A stretch of DNA of 64,000 nucleotides from Periconia sp. R9002 (GCA_023627715.1 JAMAHW010000002.1:558001-622000), one strand, 5' to 3'. Positions 45,254-56,781 are shown, numbered from the stretch's first letter. Made by a program: numbers and translations. Notes: a model not told the origin generated them from the letters alone.

Positions 45254-45360
45254 AGGGGGGGGGGGGGTGGTTAAGGTTAAGGTTAGGGGTAGAGTGGTTA
45301 GGGAAAAGGAGGATAGGGGAGGATAGGATAGGGGAGGGAGAGGGAGGGAGGGAGAGTTGG
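45254..45360. repeat. G-run and GGGA/GGATA low-complexity tract
   Basis: A run of at least twelve G near 45255-45267, followed by repeated GGATAGGGGA and GGGAGGGA units. G-quadruplex formation on the + strand is possible. Confidence 0.6.
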
Positions 45361-46171
45361 TGTTTGGGGATTGATGTGGTGTGGAATGTTAGAATGTAGA
45401 ACGTGGAATATGAGCATTGGTTTAGCTGTCTGTGGGTTTGTGTGGTACTAAGTAGATAGATATATGGGATGTGGGATTTGGAAGGGAAGAGGGGGGGGGG
45501 ACTTTGTCGGTGTGTAAGTAGAAGGGTGGTAAAAAGTTGGAAGGAATCGCGAGGTGTCATTTGGACATTTAATGTGTGTATGTTGGTTGCTGGTTGGATG
45601 ACTTTAATTCTCGCTGCTTTATATATTCTTTTTCTGTTTTTGTGTGAATGTTTCCTCTTTCGTCCTCTTCATCAACCATCCATCCACAGACCGAAAACTC
45701 TGTAAAAATACGCATACAGCAGAAAACACGCTTACAAAAAACAACCGTAATGATACAGGTTTACCCACCCACAGTCCTACTCCTATGTGCTCCGCCCATC
45801 CTATTCCATTTCAACCCATTGCCGTCCCATCCCAATCTATCTCGTCTTCACCCCGGCTCTCCCAACAATCTAAGGGAATAAAGGAAAATAAAACCAGGAT
45901 ATCAAGACGAAGGAAGATATAGATGACAACGCCGGTTACCGCTTTTAAAGAGATAAGAAAGGAAAAAAGCCCAGCTGCGGTTCCACCCAAGTCTCGACAC
46001 TTGTTACTCATCACGGTGGATAAGTAGGGTGGGAGAGAAGGGGGGAAGCAGGGGCTGGTGAGGAAGAAAGAGGAAAAGACGGCCGTTGCTGTAACGAGAA
46101 AGAAACAAAAAACAAAGGCGTATTACAAAGGGAATATCGCACTAAATTCTTGGGGGAGCGGCGCGCTGCTT

Positions 46172-49100
46172 TTACGCAGCAGCACCAACTTCAGCCCTGG
46201 CGCCACCGCCAACAAGCTCGAGGATCTTGCCAGCAACAGCCGCAGGATATCCCCTGCTCAGGCCCTCATTCACAATCGCCATAGCACCTTCGCGTTGCTC
46301 CACAGCCAGATAAGCCTTGACCATCGCCTCGTACGTACTTGGCTCCCTCTTGTCTGTCTTCACACTCTCATACACGGCCTTTGCCTTCTCGATATCGTGA
46401 ACCAAAGCCCAGCCATGGATGAGCGAGTTTGCAATGTAAGGGGTCATCTCGACGCCGCGGGCGTGCATGTCGCGGAGGACGGGCTCGGTGGCGGCGATTT
46501 CGTGGTTGGCGACCATGGCTTCGAAGAGGGCTTGGTAGAGGCAGGCCTGGGGGCGGATGCGGGTATCAGCGAGGACGTCGTCGAAGAGCTTGCGGGCGCC
46601 GGGCATGTCGTGGAGGACACAGCCTTTGGCGTGGATGAGCGACGAGTAGTGCACGGCTTCGGGGATGGCGCCCGCCTTGCGGATCTGCTCGAGGACTTGC
46701 TCAGCTGCGTCCATGTTGATGGGGTCGAGGGTGGCGTGAGTGTCGATGAGGAGTTTGTACGTGTGCGTTGTGGGCTCGATACGCTTGGATCGCATGCGCT
46801 CGTAATAGGCGAGAACCTTGCTGCGGTCGCGCTTGGTGGTGAGGAAGAACTGCATCATGCTGTGGTAGGGGGCCGGACGGGGTTTGTAGTTGGGCATGCT
46901 TTCCATTTCCTCGAAGAGCTCCTCGGCGAACTTCTCGTCGCTGACGCGGCAGAGAGCGTTGACGATGGTGCCGTAGGTCACGCTGGTCGGGCGGATTCCA
47001 AGGCTGCGCATCTCGGTGAAGTAGAAGAGGCAGTCGTCGATGCGGCGGGCCTTGCCGAGTTTACCAATCAGAGCGTTGTAGAGGAAAGAGGATGGCTCAA
47101 CACCTTCAGCTTTGGCGCGGAGGAAGATCTTCACAGCCTCGGTGGCCTCGTCGAAAGTCTTGGTAGACTCCTTGAGCGTGGTGATGTAGAGACCGAAGGT
47201 GTTGGCGGTAGGAGCGGCACCCATATCGAGCAGATCCTGGTGGTACTGAGCAGCAAGATCGCGACGACCAGCAGTAAGCGAAGCGGCAACCATGGCATCC
47301 AAGATAGTAACCCAGCCGTATCGGACGATGCGGTACTGTGGAAGCAGAGGAACATCTTGCTTGGCGAGGTTGAGAATATCGTGGGCAAGGTTCAATCGAT
47401 CTTCCTTTGCAGCAGCAGTGATGAGCTTAGCGTAGGTGAAGAATCGTGGATGACGTCCAGCGCGACGCATATTCTTGAATTTCATCAATGCCTCGTTCAA
47501 GTGCGATGCCGGGCGACCATGGGTCTTCTCGAGCAGCTCAGTAATCGCCACGGAGCCCTTGTTATCGGTGGAAGCCGCATAAGGGTCGTACGAGTCCTCG
47601 AAAGAGGGCGCCGCTACTGCAGGCTGCTGCACCGGATACGCCGCAAACGGTGCCGGAGAGTATGACGGCTCCGGAGCCGGGTGCTTGTAGCTGTACCAGC
47701 GGTGCTGGAGATCTCCTCGATCAAGTTTGACTAGAACCTTCTCAACCAAACTGGATGTCGCTTTGTTCACTGGCGCGCCTGTCGATGTAATAACTTCGAG
47801 TAAGTGGGAAAATCGGGCGGCGTGAGCAATGTCGACTTCAGTAGAGTTGATAATAATGCCGGACTGAACTTGCATCAGGAGAGTAATATCTTCGAAGCTG
47901 AGCTGGGCAACAGCTTCAGGTCCCATACCCGTCAACAGGTGATGGGCAACGGGGGTGACGAGACCACCATTCTCGATCATGGTCCACATGAGTTCCATGC
48001 TGGCCCTTGCAGGGAGAATGATGCCACGCTTCATCATGAATTGGCCGATCACTTCGATGGCTTCGTCGATGTGCTCGATGATCTCCATTTTAGCCTGGTT
48101 AGAGGCAGATTGAGAGTCACGGATGCGAGCGAACATTTGACGGCCCTGACGAAGGCCTCGCTCAGACTGACCGCGGCCGATCAAAGCGATGCTGTGCATG
48201 GCGGTAGGCTCGATAAAGTCGGGCTTGGTTGGCGAGAGTTCAAGCATCCTCCAGAAGATGTCGGCAGCTTCAATGCTTCCATTGCGGATGTGCATCGCCC
48301 CCATAGCCATGGCGGGTCTGGAAAGGTCCATCTCAACGGGGAGAGCATCGAATGCTTCCGTAGCAATGTCGACGACGTTGCTGTCGGCGGCCTTGATGCA
48401 GATAGCGGCCATGGCGAGCTCACGAGCCTGAGGGCTAAGGTTGTTCGAAGCATGAGCGAATGCTTCGTGGAAAGCACCTTGCTTGAGCCATTCTGGCACA
48501 AATGCCTTCAAGCTAACAATATCTCGGATAGAGGCTACGTCCTCCGGGGAACTGAGGTTAGCTTCGATCTTTGCAAGGAACTTGGAAGCTCCTTCAATGC
48601 GGCCACAGATAGCATAAGCCTTGACCAACGCAGCGTAGACATCGTTGTCTTTTCGGATCAAAGCAATGTCACCTGCGTCGTGGGAAACCGCGAGAGCCTT
48701 GTACTCATCGTAGCACTCGACAGCACTCTTCAGGTCACCTGATTTGCCGAACGCATGAATCATGGGGACAAACATATCGGCGGCCGGAATCACGCCTTGC
48801 GATTCCATGTGGGCAAAGATGCGAACCATGTCCTCCACACGGTCACCTTCAGCACAAGCGGTGACCAACATGCGGTACGTCTTCTCGGAGAAGGATCGGC
48901 CAGACTGGGTCTTGACGGCTGCATTGAATAAACGAACAGCAATGGACAAGGAACCGTCTTCGGCAAGGATCTCGTAGTCGGTCTCGTTGGAGCTGAGCAT
49001 GAACTTTCCCTCCTCTTCCATACCACCATAGCGGACGCGCTTCTCTTCCAAGACCTGCTTCGTAGACACTACTTCTAGCGATCGCCTGGAAAGGAGCTCG

Positions 49101-50026
49101 ATGAGGGTGGTATATGTAGTGGTGTTAGGGGTGACTCGTCGACGAAGCATGTCCGAGTAGACATCCAGAGCCTTGGGAACAATCTGGTGCTTCGTCTTGG
49201 GCAGGTTGATAGCGGCGGAAAGGAGCGCATTGTAGGCAGAAGCAGAAGGCTTCACGCCAGAGCGTAGCATCGACTCAAAGACGGCAGGTATTTCAGCATA
49301 CTTTTTGTCGTCGGCAAGCTTCTGGAGCTGCGCAAGATGGGCATCGACCGTCTCAATGACAGGGCTCGATAGGAGAGTAGGCACTGATGCGACGGAGTCC
49401 ACCAGTGTGCTCGAGACGGTGGCGGGAGACTCGGATCGAGCTTCTTCGATAGGGGATAGACTTTCTTCCTCACGAACCACAGTGGCATTCTGCTCAGCCT
49501 CGATCTTTGCCGTTTCCTGTGCGATTGCCTCGTCGACTTGCGCCAGCGCAATCTTTTCCACCTCTTCGTCGCCAATGACCTTTTTGAAATCTTCCACTTG
49601 ACTTGTGCTGTATGCGCGGCTCACGCCGGCGCGCGCCGGAATGACCTCCTCATCGTCTTCCAGCTCTTCCACAACAGCATTGTTATCCTTGGACGATGGA
49701 GGCTTCCACTCTATGAGCTTGCGGAATTGGAATTGCGACCACTCCTTGTCTTCGACGGAACGATGCTTCTGCCACGCAGCGTAGTAGGCGGCGAGGCCGG
49801 CATCGTGGGAATCGGTGGCAGCAAGCGCTTTGATTGCATTCGTGTTGGATGTGGATGCAAAAGCGAGCTGGTTCTGCTGCTTTAGGTTGTGCTTGCGGAA
49901 TCGATCATGTTTGAAGCTGGCGCTGTTCTGGCTGACACCTGCTACAAGACTCTGGGCGTAACCGTGGTTGAAGCCCTTGGCGATACTCTGACGCGCGAGA
50001 TTGATGCCTTTGAAATTAAAGACCAT
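46172..50026 (-). CDS. Large mitochondrial pentatricopeptide-repeat protein
   Basis: A 1284-aa intronless protein. The N-terminus (MVFNFKGINLARQSIAKGF) and the following basic, Ser/Gln-rich, acid-poor 60 residues look like a mitochondrial targeting region. PPR units include VKPSASAYNALLSAAIN (about residue 255), RVTPNTTTYTTLIELL, VIPAADMFVPMIHAFGKSGD, and a C-terminal set with GAAPTANTFGLYITTLKES, GIRPTSVTYGTIVNALC, RIEPTTHTYKLLIDTHA and AIPEAVHYSSLIHAKGC. It ends in an Ala/Gly-rich tail. Such proteins bind organellar RNA. Cya5/Pet309-type translational activators of COX1 have this size and plan, but the specific assignment is a guess. Confidence 0.9.
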   Translation of the reverse strand: MVFNFKGINLARQSIAKGFNHGYAQSLVAGVSQNSASFKHDRFRKHNLKQQNQLAFASTSNTNAIKALAATDSHDAGLAAYYAAWQKHRSVEDKEWSQFQFRKLIEWKPPSSKDNNAVVEELEDDEEVIPARAGVSRAYSTSQVEDFKKVIGDEEVEKIALAQVDEAIAQETAKIEAEQNATVVREEESLSPIEEARSESPATVSSTLVDSVASVPTLLSSPVIETVDAHLAQLQKLADDKKYAEIPAVFESMLRSGVKPSASAYNALLSAAINLPKTKHQIVPKALDVYSDMLRRRVTPNTTTYTTLIELLSRRSLEVVSTKQVLEEKRVRYGGMEEEGKFMLSSNETDYEILAEDGSLSIAVRLFNAAVKTQSGRSFSEKTYRMLVTACAEGDRVEDMVRIFAHMESQGVIPAADMFVPMIHAFGKSGDLKSAVECYDEYKALAVSHDAGDIALIRKDNDVYAALVKAYAICGRIEGASKFLAKIEANLSSPEDVASIRDIVSLKAFVPEWLKQGAFHEAFAHASNNLSPQARELAMAAICIKAADSNVVDIATEAFDALPVEMDLSRPAMAMGAMHIRNGSIEAADIFWRMLELSPTKPDFIEPTAMHSIALIGRGQSERGLRQGRQMFARIRDSQSASNQAKMEIIEHIDEAIEVIGQFMMKRGIILPARASMELMWTMIENGGLVTPVAHHLLTGMGPEAVAQLSFEDITLLMQVQSGIIINSTEVDIAHAARFSHLLEVITSTGAPVNKATSSLVEKVLVKLDRGDLQHRWYSYKHPAPEPSYSPAPFAAYPVQQPAVAAPSFEDSYDPYAASTDNKGSVAITELLEKTHGRPASHLNEALMKFKNMRRAGRHPRFFTYAKLITAAAKEDRLNLAHDILNLAKQDVPLLPQYRIVRYGWVTILDAMVAASLTAGRRDLAAQYHQDLLDMGAAPTANTFGLYITTLKESTKTFDEATEAVKIFLRAKAEGVEPSSFLYNALIGKLGKARRIDDCLFYFTEMRSLGIRPTSVTYGTIVNALCRVSDEKFAEELFEEMESMPNYKPRPAPYHSMMQFFLTTKRDRSKVLAYYERMRSKRIEPTTHTYKLLIDTHATLDPINMDAAEQVLEQIRKAGAIPEAVHYSSLIHAKGCVLHDMPGARKLFDDVLADTRIRPQACLYQALFEAMVANHEIAATEPVLRDMHARGVEMTPYIANSLIHGWALVHDIEKAKAVYESVKTDKREPSTYEAMVKAYLAVEQREGAMAIVNEGLSRGYPAAVAGKILELVGGGARAEVGAAA

Positions 50027-51749
50027 TTAGGAGATGGAGGAGCCCTTCAGGTTGGAAGGGTGAGACTGGCTTGATGGTTAGGCAAAGTTTGCGCCCACGG
50101 GGAGAAGGGCAAGAAAAAAAATTCAGCTTACTGTTATTCTCGGGGCGCAAAAGGTTTGCAGGTTCATTTGACGACAATGGCCGTCAAAGAACGCGCTATG
50201 AAAGGGGGTATAGTTGTAGATTAGGTCGAGATGATTATCTCGTATCAGGCACACACCCAAGGTATTGTAAAAAAGATAGGGTGGGATGAATGAAGGGGGG
50301 ATGAAGAGTGAGGGAGGGAAAGCAAGATGGCCTCAGGAGGGAGGGGCCGGTAAAAGGGATGTGGGCAAAGAAAGTGGCAGCCTACGCTTTGACGATGGCT
50401 AGGATAGGTAGGTCAGAGGCTAGAAAGGAAAAGGAATCTTGTCAAGATTGTCTTCGTCACCACTTGTCGAGCAGAATCAGACGTCGTCGCGAAATCCCGC
50501 GTGCTTCAGCCCCCTTTCGCGGGATTAGACGGACCAGCAACCCCAGTGTCGGTAACGGAGGCGAGGAAACCCCGACCACATCCCATCTCACATGTCAGCT
50601 GCAATGACTCACCTCGAGAATCCACCGGCTTGGACGGATCCATGCGGACCAGCAAACACGGATGGAGCTCGGAGAAGACGCTTTCTCCCCGTCTCAGCCC
50701 GTCTTTCATGGTACTCCAGATGTCTGCTTGGCAGGCCAGACGTCACGCGCGCACCAGAATTCAAAAGCTAATATCTATATCCAAGGTACAGACAAGTTGA
50801 TGAGGCCATGGCAAATGGAGAAAAGAAAAAAATATTGCACGCGTCCACTTCATGATTCGCCAATGCACGTGCCCTTTGAAACGACATCCGCTTCCCCGAT
50901 TGCCCCCGGCTGCGCTAGAACCGTTAGCCCGCAAACACTGTGGCTAGTTCCTTGAAAAGTGGCGCCGAAGAAGCATCAACAAATGCCACCGACACGTCTC
51001 ATCAAGAAGGCAGAGGAAGAAGAAAGAAAGAAAGAAAGGATGAGTAATGGCATCGACGACTGAAGGTTGACAAAGGTCAAGTGTTATTGGTTGTCCATTC
51101 TGCTGCGCATGTTCTGCCAAATGCATGTTTGTTTCAACATCCAGCACCACTCAATGGCATGACCCAAAAGTTCAAACACTGCTGTCAATCAATCAATTGC
51201 CCTCCCCTCTGTAACAAAAGCTTACTTAGGTACCCTAGTAACATCAACACGACAACTTTCCTTTTCAGACCCTGTTGCCACGCAGTCAATCCACTTACCA
51301 CCATGATTGGACGCTACCTTTTGTACATCAAGGCATCCCCTGTCAGGAAGCCTGATCCGCAATTCTGAGCACCATGCGTACCTCTCATCCCAGCTAACCC
51401 AATGTAGTCTTTTCCAAGTTGGGACAGAGCTCTAGCAACATCCCACCTTCCTCGGGCCTTACCCCACCAGAAATAATCCCCATTCATTCTTCCAACCATC
51501 ATTCGCCTGTCGATCCGCTTCATTTTATTCCAAAGAATAATAATAAAATAAACAATCATACGTATTTCTTTTTCGTTTCTCCAGCTGAAAAAAAAAAGAT
51601 AATTCCAATTAAGAAAACCGCTTGAAAGCTACGAGTAACAAAAGCGTCCAACCAAGTCGCAAAACATTAACACCCGAAAAAAAACAACCTCAATACATAC
51701 GAACCACCAAACCACCCACCTTCCCCCAAAAAAACAAAACACACCGCAA
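50027..51749. other. Divergent spacer between the PPR gene and ERG8
   Basis: 1.7 kb. Two frames of about 100 codons (50308-50607, 50501-50800) lack any family signature. The 200 bases before ERG8 are A/C-rich with many AAAA and ACC runs, a typical fungal leader. It should hold both promoters. Confidence 0.5.
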
Positions 51750-53533
51750 ATGTCCGACCACTCCCACCAACCGCCCTCCACTCCCCGCGCCGTCTCCGCC
51801 CCAGGAAAAGTCCTCCTAGCCGGCGGCTACCTCGTGCTCGACCGCGCTTACACGGGCCTCGTCTTCGGCCTCGACGCGAGGATCCACGTCGCTATCGAAC
51901 CTATCCGCACAAAATCTGGCGTTTCTCTATCCGAGATAATCGTCAGGAGTCCGCAGTTTAGAGAGGCGGCGTGGGAGTATGGGTATAGACTCACCGAGGG
52001 TGGAGGAGGGATCGCGGTGTATGGGCTTAGAGCGTGAGTTTGATATTTTGTTGTTGTTTGTTTGTTTGTTTGTTTGTTTGTTGGGGGGTTTGTTTCTTTT
52101 CTTTCTGTTCTTGCTCTTTTTAACTTTGAGGTTGGCGTTTTGGGATGGATGGGCTCTACTTGAAGTGTTTACTTTCATTCGACGCATTTCTCTTCCTCTT
52201 CTTTTTGCTACATCTGCATCATTCACATGTCACCCCCCACCAGTATACCAAATCCCAAACAAACAAACCCCAGAAGAAGCCCCCCAACGAAAAACGACCT
52301 ATCAAATTTGTAGCATATACTAACAAACACCACCAGATCCCACGACTTGCAGCAATCCAAAAACCCCTTCATAGAAACCGCCTTAACCTACGCGCTGACC
52401 TACATCTCATCCCTCCAACCCAACACGCCCATCGCACCAACCTCCATCTCCATCCTCGCGGATCAAGCATACTACTCCAACCCAGGAACACCCCTCTCTG
52501 TACGTCCTACCCCTCTCATTCCCCCCTTCCAACCACCTCCAAAACTAACCAACTACAGCCCACATCCACCTCCCCCTTCCTCAACTTCTCCACGCCCCTG
52601 AGTTCCGCGCACAAAACCGGCCTCGGGTCTTCTGCTGCCCTCGTAACCTCCTTCACCGCCGCTCTCCTCTCCTACTACCTCCCCGAATCTCTCTTCACGC
52701 TCTCCTCCCCCGCCGGCAAACTCACCCTCCACAACCTCGCGCAGGCCGCGCACTGCGCGGCCCAGGGGAAAGTCGGGTCCGGATTCGACATAGCGAGCGC
52801 GGTCTACGGGTCCTGCTTGTACAGACGCTTCACGCCATCCCTACTCAGTGCGTTACCTGCTCCGGGGGAGCGCGGGTTCGCGGCGAAGCTGGGGGCGTTA
52901 GTGAGGAACGAGGACGTGCAGTGGGATACCGAGATCCAGCAGCAGAAAGTCAAGATGCCGCAGGGTTTGCGGCTGGTGATGTGCGATGTCGATTGCGGGA
53001 GTCAGACGCCGGGGATGGTGAAGCAGGTGCTGCAGTGGCGGGCGGAGAACCAAGCCGATGCGGACCGTTTGTGGGGGGAGATTCAGGCGGGGAATGAGGC
53101 GTTTGCGGCTGAGTTGACGCGTTTGGCTTCGGAGTCTGAGGAGGGACCTGGCACGCAGAGGTTCGAGAAGGTTGCGGAGATACTGGATCGCAATCGTGTT
53201 CTCATTCGCGAAATGAGCCAGAAGTCTCGCGTCCCCATTGAGCCGCCACAGCAGACGAAGCTGCTCGATGCGTGTAAGAAGGTTGAGGGTGTCGTGGGTG
53301 GTGTTGTACCTGGCGCTGGTGGGTACGATGCTATTGCGTTGTTGGTGGAGGATAGCGAGGAGGTTGTTGAGCGGCTGAGGAGGGTTTTGGATGCGTGGAA
53401 AGGGGTGGATGAGGAGGGGGAGGAAGGCGTGAAGATTGGGAAGGTGGGGATTTTGGGCGTAAGGGAGGACATGGTGGGGGTGAGGAGTGAGGATCCGCAA
53501 GCGTATAGGGAGTGGACTGCTGTGGGGGCGTGA
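51750..53533 (+). CDS. ERG8: Phosphomevalonate kinase
   Basis: A 473-aa GHMP kinase from exons 51750-52033, 52337-52499 and 52559-53533. It converts mevalonate-5-phosphate to the diphosphate in isoprenoid and ergosterol synthesis. Motifs: APGKVLLAGGYLVLD at the N-terminus, SPQFREAAWEYGY, NPFIETALTYALTY at the second exon, the ATP-binding KTGLGSSAALVTSF, GKVGSGFDIASAVYGS and the C-terminal GAGGYDAIALL. All GHMP motifs are present. The first intron is long (303 nt) and carries a (TTTG)n microsatellite at 52056-52080. Length agrees with yeast ERG8 (451 aa). Confidence 0.95.
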
Positions 53534-53948
53534 TATATAAAGTGGTAGTAGAGTTTATATGATTCAATATTCTTGGATGTTTTCTGCAGATTGTTTAGGT
53601 GTAGAGTTTGAATGTGAGTAGCAGATGTACATGATTGTAGGTTAACGCATTCCAAATGGAAACAAAAATCTCTCTGAACGCAGGTTCACTGGCACAATTG
53701 ACGTTAATCATCTTTCATTACGCATAAGATGAGGTATGAACTTTTTTAATTCATGGTTGGATCTCGACATGGACGCCGCCCCGTTTCCGATGGAACATCG
53801 CCCTGTTCCTGGCCCCTCCTATACCACATCACCCGCCCTCCCCTTTTTAGATGGTATAAGGGTACATTGGTGAGCGCTAGCTGGAAAAGCCCCGGCAATG
53901 CAATGCTTTCAAGTGAGAGAGAAAAGGAAACACCCCGTGACACCCAAT
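53534..53948. other. Convergent spacer ERG8-RPL35
   Basis: 415 bp of 3' flanks; no gene or structured element seen. Confidence 0.5.
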
Positions 53949-54680
53949 TTATGCCTTGACGGCGTACTTTCGCTGGGGGAAGTGCACCTGCTTCTTCTTT
54001 TGCTTCTCGGTCACGAGCGAGGCCTCGTGCTGGGTGAGCCGCCGGCGGATGGCGCGGGTCTGCTTGGGTCGGAGGTCGAGAGGAGCGTACCTGGCACACA
54101 ACGTTAGGTTCGTTCCAAGATGTCTGCCGTGGACGGGACGCTATTCAATCCGGGGATACGCACTTCTTGCCCTTGTAGAACAGACGGAGCTGCGCCCTCT
54201 GGTTGGCGTTTATGACGGTGAGGACGCGGGCGATGCCTTTGCGAACATCGTGGATGCGGGTGAGCTTGCCGCCGCTGCCGGTGACCTTGCTAGTGCGGAG
54301 CGCAATCAACTCCCTTCATTCCATTAGCAATCGTCCCATTGCACGTGTATTTGCCTGGTTGACCCACGTCTTCAACTCCTGCAACTGGGTGTTGAGTTCG
54401 TCCTTGCTCTTGTTCCACAGCTGGGCAGTCTTCTACAGCGGTTGTAAGTATGATGCGATCAGGCGACGGTTTCATCGAGGATACGTACGACTTTAGGGGC
54501 GGACTATTATTCTTTGTGTTAGCGAACAGTCTTTAACAGCAACGACAGAGGCAACGGAAATGGAATTTTCTGTGTATAGAGCGGCTATCGAGAACAGCGC
54601 AAGCCTCTCTGCAGCCATAATTGCTCATCCAAACGGACCAGAGTCTTCCTAGGGCAAAGAAAATGAACATGACATACCAT
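53949..54680 (-). CDS. RPL35: 60S ribosomal protein L35 (uL29)
   Basis: A 124-aa ribosomal protein at the exit tunnel of the large subunit. Five exons on the minus strand: 54680-54678 (ATG only), 54503-54489 (15 nt), 54432-54368, 54313-54164 and 54090-53949. The chain reads [75 protein letters not shown], and [19 protein letters not shown], ending [10 protein letters not shown]. This is the full uL29 sequence pattern. Each intron has GT...AG with a CTAAC-like branch (for example CGCTAACAC before exon 2, TTGCTAATGG before exon 4). An intron right after the ATG is common in fungal ribosomal protein genes. Confidence 0.94.
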
Positions 54681-55410
54681 TTTGACTGTAGAGTTAGTAG
54701 GACCGGGTGGTGGTGTTCGAAGCTATCGCGTGTCGTCTGCAAACTTTCGAAGAATTGGAGAGTGTGGGAAGCCAAGCCCCGTTTGTGCGCTATCTCGGTT
54801 AATGGTTGTTCCGCTCTTGGCACAGCACCCAACAACATCACCGCATCGCAACCTCAGGATTTACATGTTACTGAATGGCGATCTATGTTGTTGATTTTTG
54901 TTCGCCAATACTCTATCAAATGTTCTGTTAAAATCTACCAAGCCTGTCCCGTCATCTGTCCATACCGTGGCGATTTTACTACTACAAACATACCTCCCCA
55001 TACCAACGTTCAATGTTCATCTAGGCTATTATTGATGTGATCCCCCGTGGCTCTTATCTCATACGATATGGTTTTGCGGAATGTCTCCCATGTACTAACC
55101 GAGTGCGGCTGAAGAATTGGATTGGTAATCCAGATCTCCTCCCAATTCCGATGGTTGTATCGTATAGCATTGTCAGCCGCAAGTATTCCACCCATTGACG
55201 GGGGATTCAATACGAAGAAAGAGGAAGAAAAGCCATCCAATACAGCCTTGCCTCAAACACAAGTTACTGATATGGCTCTTTTTGGCGAATCTAGATGCGA
55301 TCGTCGTGACTAGATGTAATAATAGTCACTGGAGTCAATCTCTAATATATATTACAGTGTGCATGCTCGAACATCTCACTCTACCATAGCACTGGAAGAG
55401 AAAAACCACA
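54681..55410. other. Divergent promoter region RPL35 / ricin-lectin gene
   Basis: 730 bp with no supported gene. Should hold the strong RPL35 promoter; no specific site assigned. Confidence 0.45.
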
Positions 55411-56187
55411 ATGTCTTCGCTGGAGCTCAATTCTTTTTATGCTTTGACAAATGCATACGCCGGATCTTCCAGACAACTTGCTTCGAATGGCGATGCTCTC
55501 GTCATGGAGCCGAGCAGCACTGCAAATAACCACCAGTGGTATTTTACTACCACGACGGTAAATTCTCTATACCGCCTACACACGAGACAGACTGGCGACT
55601 CGAAGTCCCTCGATGTGAACAACGACAATGGTGCCCGTAGCACAGGATTGAAGTTTGCGGCCACGGGTCAATACTCCGGTCAGTACTGGCGAATTGAGAA
55701 ATGGGCGGACGGAACGTACAGACTGAGCAACAACTTCACGGGCGTTGGAATGCATCTTGATACGTATTCAAATACCCTGGGACCTTTTCTCGCAGATGGG
55801 GATCATAGCGGCCAGCATTGGACGTTTTCAAAAGTTTCAACCCCGCCACCTAGTAACACTCCACCGTCTTCGCCGCCAAGCTTGACTTTGCTGCCACCTG
55901 GTAATACTGTAACCTCACTTGTACCAACTACGATTGTGTCGCCGGCTACTAGCTTCGTATCCTCAACACTGCCTGGCTCAATTGTGTCTCCTGCGGGGAG
56001 CTCTCTGCCATCATCATCGCCAGATTGGAGTGTACCCACGACATCTTCACAGCCAATCGCTACAGTAACGTTGGCGCCCGCACCAGGGACGTCACAAGGA
56101 TTATCCCTTTGGCACTCAAGCCACGTTTTTTCTATCAGGGCAATAGTTGGAATCATCGTAGGTGGAGTGTTGGTTTTCACTGCATAA
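55411..56187 (+). CDS. Ricin-B-type lectin domain protein with C-terminal hydrophobic segment
   Basis: A 258-aa protein. Residues 1-145 form a beta-trefoil lectin-like domain with repeated patterns: SFYALTNAYAGSSRQL, SKSLDVNNDN, QYSGQYWRIEKWADGTYRL and GMHLDTYSNT...GDHSGQHWTF. A Pro/Ser/Thr-rich linker of about 90 residues follows, then a hydrophobic end (AIVGIIVGGVLVFTA). No N-terminal signal peptide is present. Related fungal proteins usually have a full membrane helix and basic cytoplasmic tail; here the frame stops right inside the helix. A possible intron (GTAGGT at about 56158 to TACAG at about 56219) would replace the end with KYLEFCTSANDCPRSCSE. Probably binds glycans; location uncertain. 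Confidence 0.78.
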   Translation: MSSLELNSFYALTNAYAGSSRQLASNGDALVMEPSSTANNHQWYFTTTTVNSLYRLHTRQTGDSKSLDVNNDNGARSTGLKFAATGQYSGQYWRIEKWADGTYRLSNNFTGVGMHLDTYSNTLGPFLADGDHSGQHWTFSKVSTPPPSNTPPSSPPSLTLLPPGNTVTSLVPTTIVSPATSFVSSTLPGSIVSPAGSSLPSSSPDWSVPTTSSQPIATVTLAPAPGTSQGLSLWHSSHVFSIRAIVGIIVGGVLVFTA

Positions 56188-56781
56188 GAGTTGTACTGAG
56201 GTCGATGCTTCCTACAGAAGTATCTGGAATTCTGTACAAGCGCCAATGACTGCCCGCGAAGCTGTTCCGAGTGAAGTACCCAGAGGAAACGTTTCTCAGT
56301 TATGCGTACCTTTCTTTTTGTCGGGGACGAACGGACGTGTTACGAATTACATATATACACGTTTCAAATAATAGCATCACATTCTGATTTGAGTTCTGTG
56401 GTAGTTCAGCCAACTAGCATTTCCTTTCCTCTTGAATTTCCAAGCAAGGACAACATTGAATACGAAATGGTATTGATATCAGTGGCAGGTAAAAGCTTCC
56501 GACGTATATTGATAATATACACAACTGTGACTTGATCCGATTCACACTTAAGATTGTTGTTTTGTCGTGTCCTTGTGAAAGAAAGGCCGCGTAGACATGC
56601 TCCTCGCTTGCACTTGCAGTTACCGCCTCATTGGGTGGCAGGGGTCCGAGCTGCCCTTGGCATTGCGTTGCATTGCAGCGACACCTGCGGGATCCAGAGG
56701 GAGATCACCGTCTTTAGATCAACCTCTCTCGCTCGCAATATTCCTCCCACCTCACCCGGAATCCCCCATACAATCACCTCA
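56188..56781. other. Spacer before GOS1
   Basis: About 590 bp, holding the lectin gene 3' flank and the GOS1 promoter. No further gene seen. Confidence 0.45.

Larger units (their letters stand above)
43520..46171. other. Low-complexity convergent spacer
   Basis: 2.65 kb between the 3' ends of RLI1 and the PPR gene. The + strand is C/pyrimidine-rich at about 44220-44430 (C-runs near 44385 and 44985) and G-rich at 44590-45560. It contains short tandem repeats. A 66-codon frame at 43575-43775 (basic start, acidic Ser/Glu/Asp middle) has no family match and probably lies in the RLI1 3' UTR. Confidence 0.6.

Noticed and set aside
46058..47665. A 535-codon open frame on the + strand
   Set aside because: It is the exact antisense of the PPR gene; its Gly/Val/Glu-rich product is what the complement of that gene's codon bias produces, and it matches no family.
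47804..48742. A 312-codon open frame on the + strand
   Set aside because: Also antisense to the PPR gene, with no recognisable domain.
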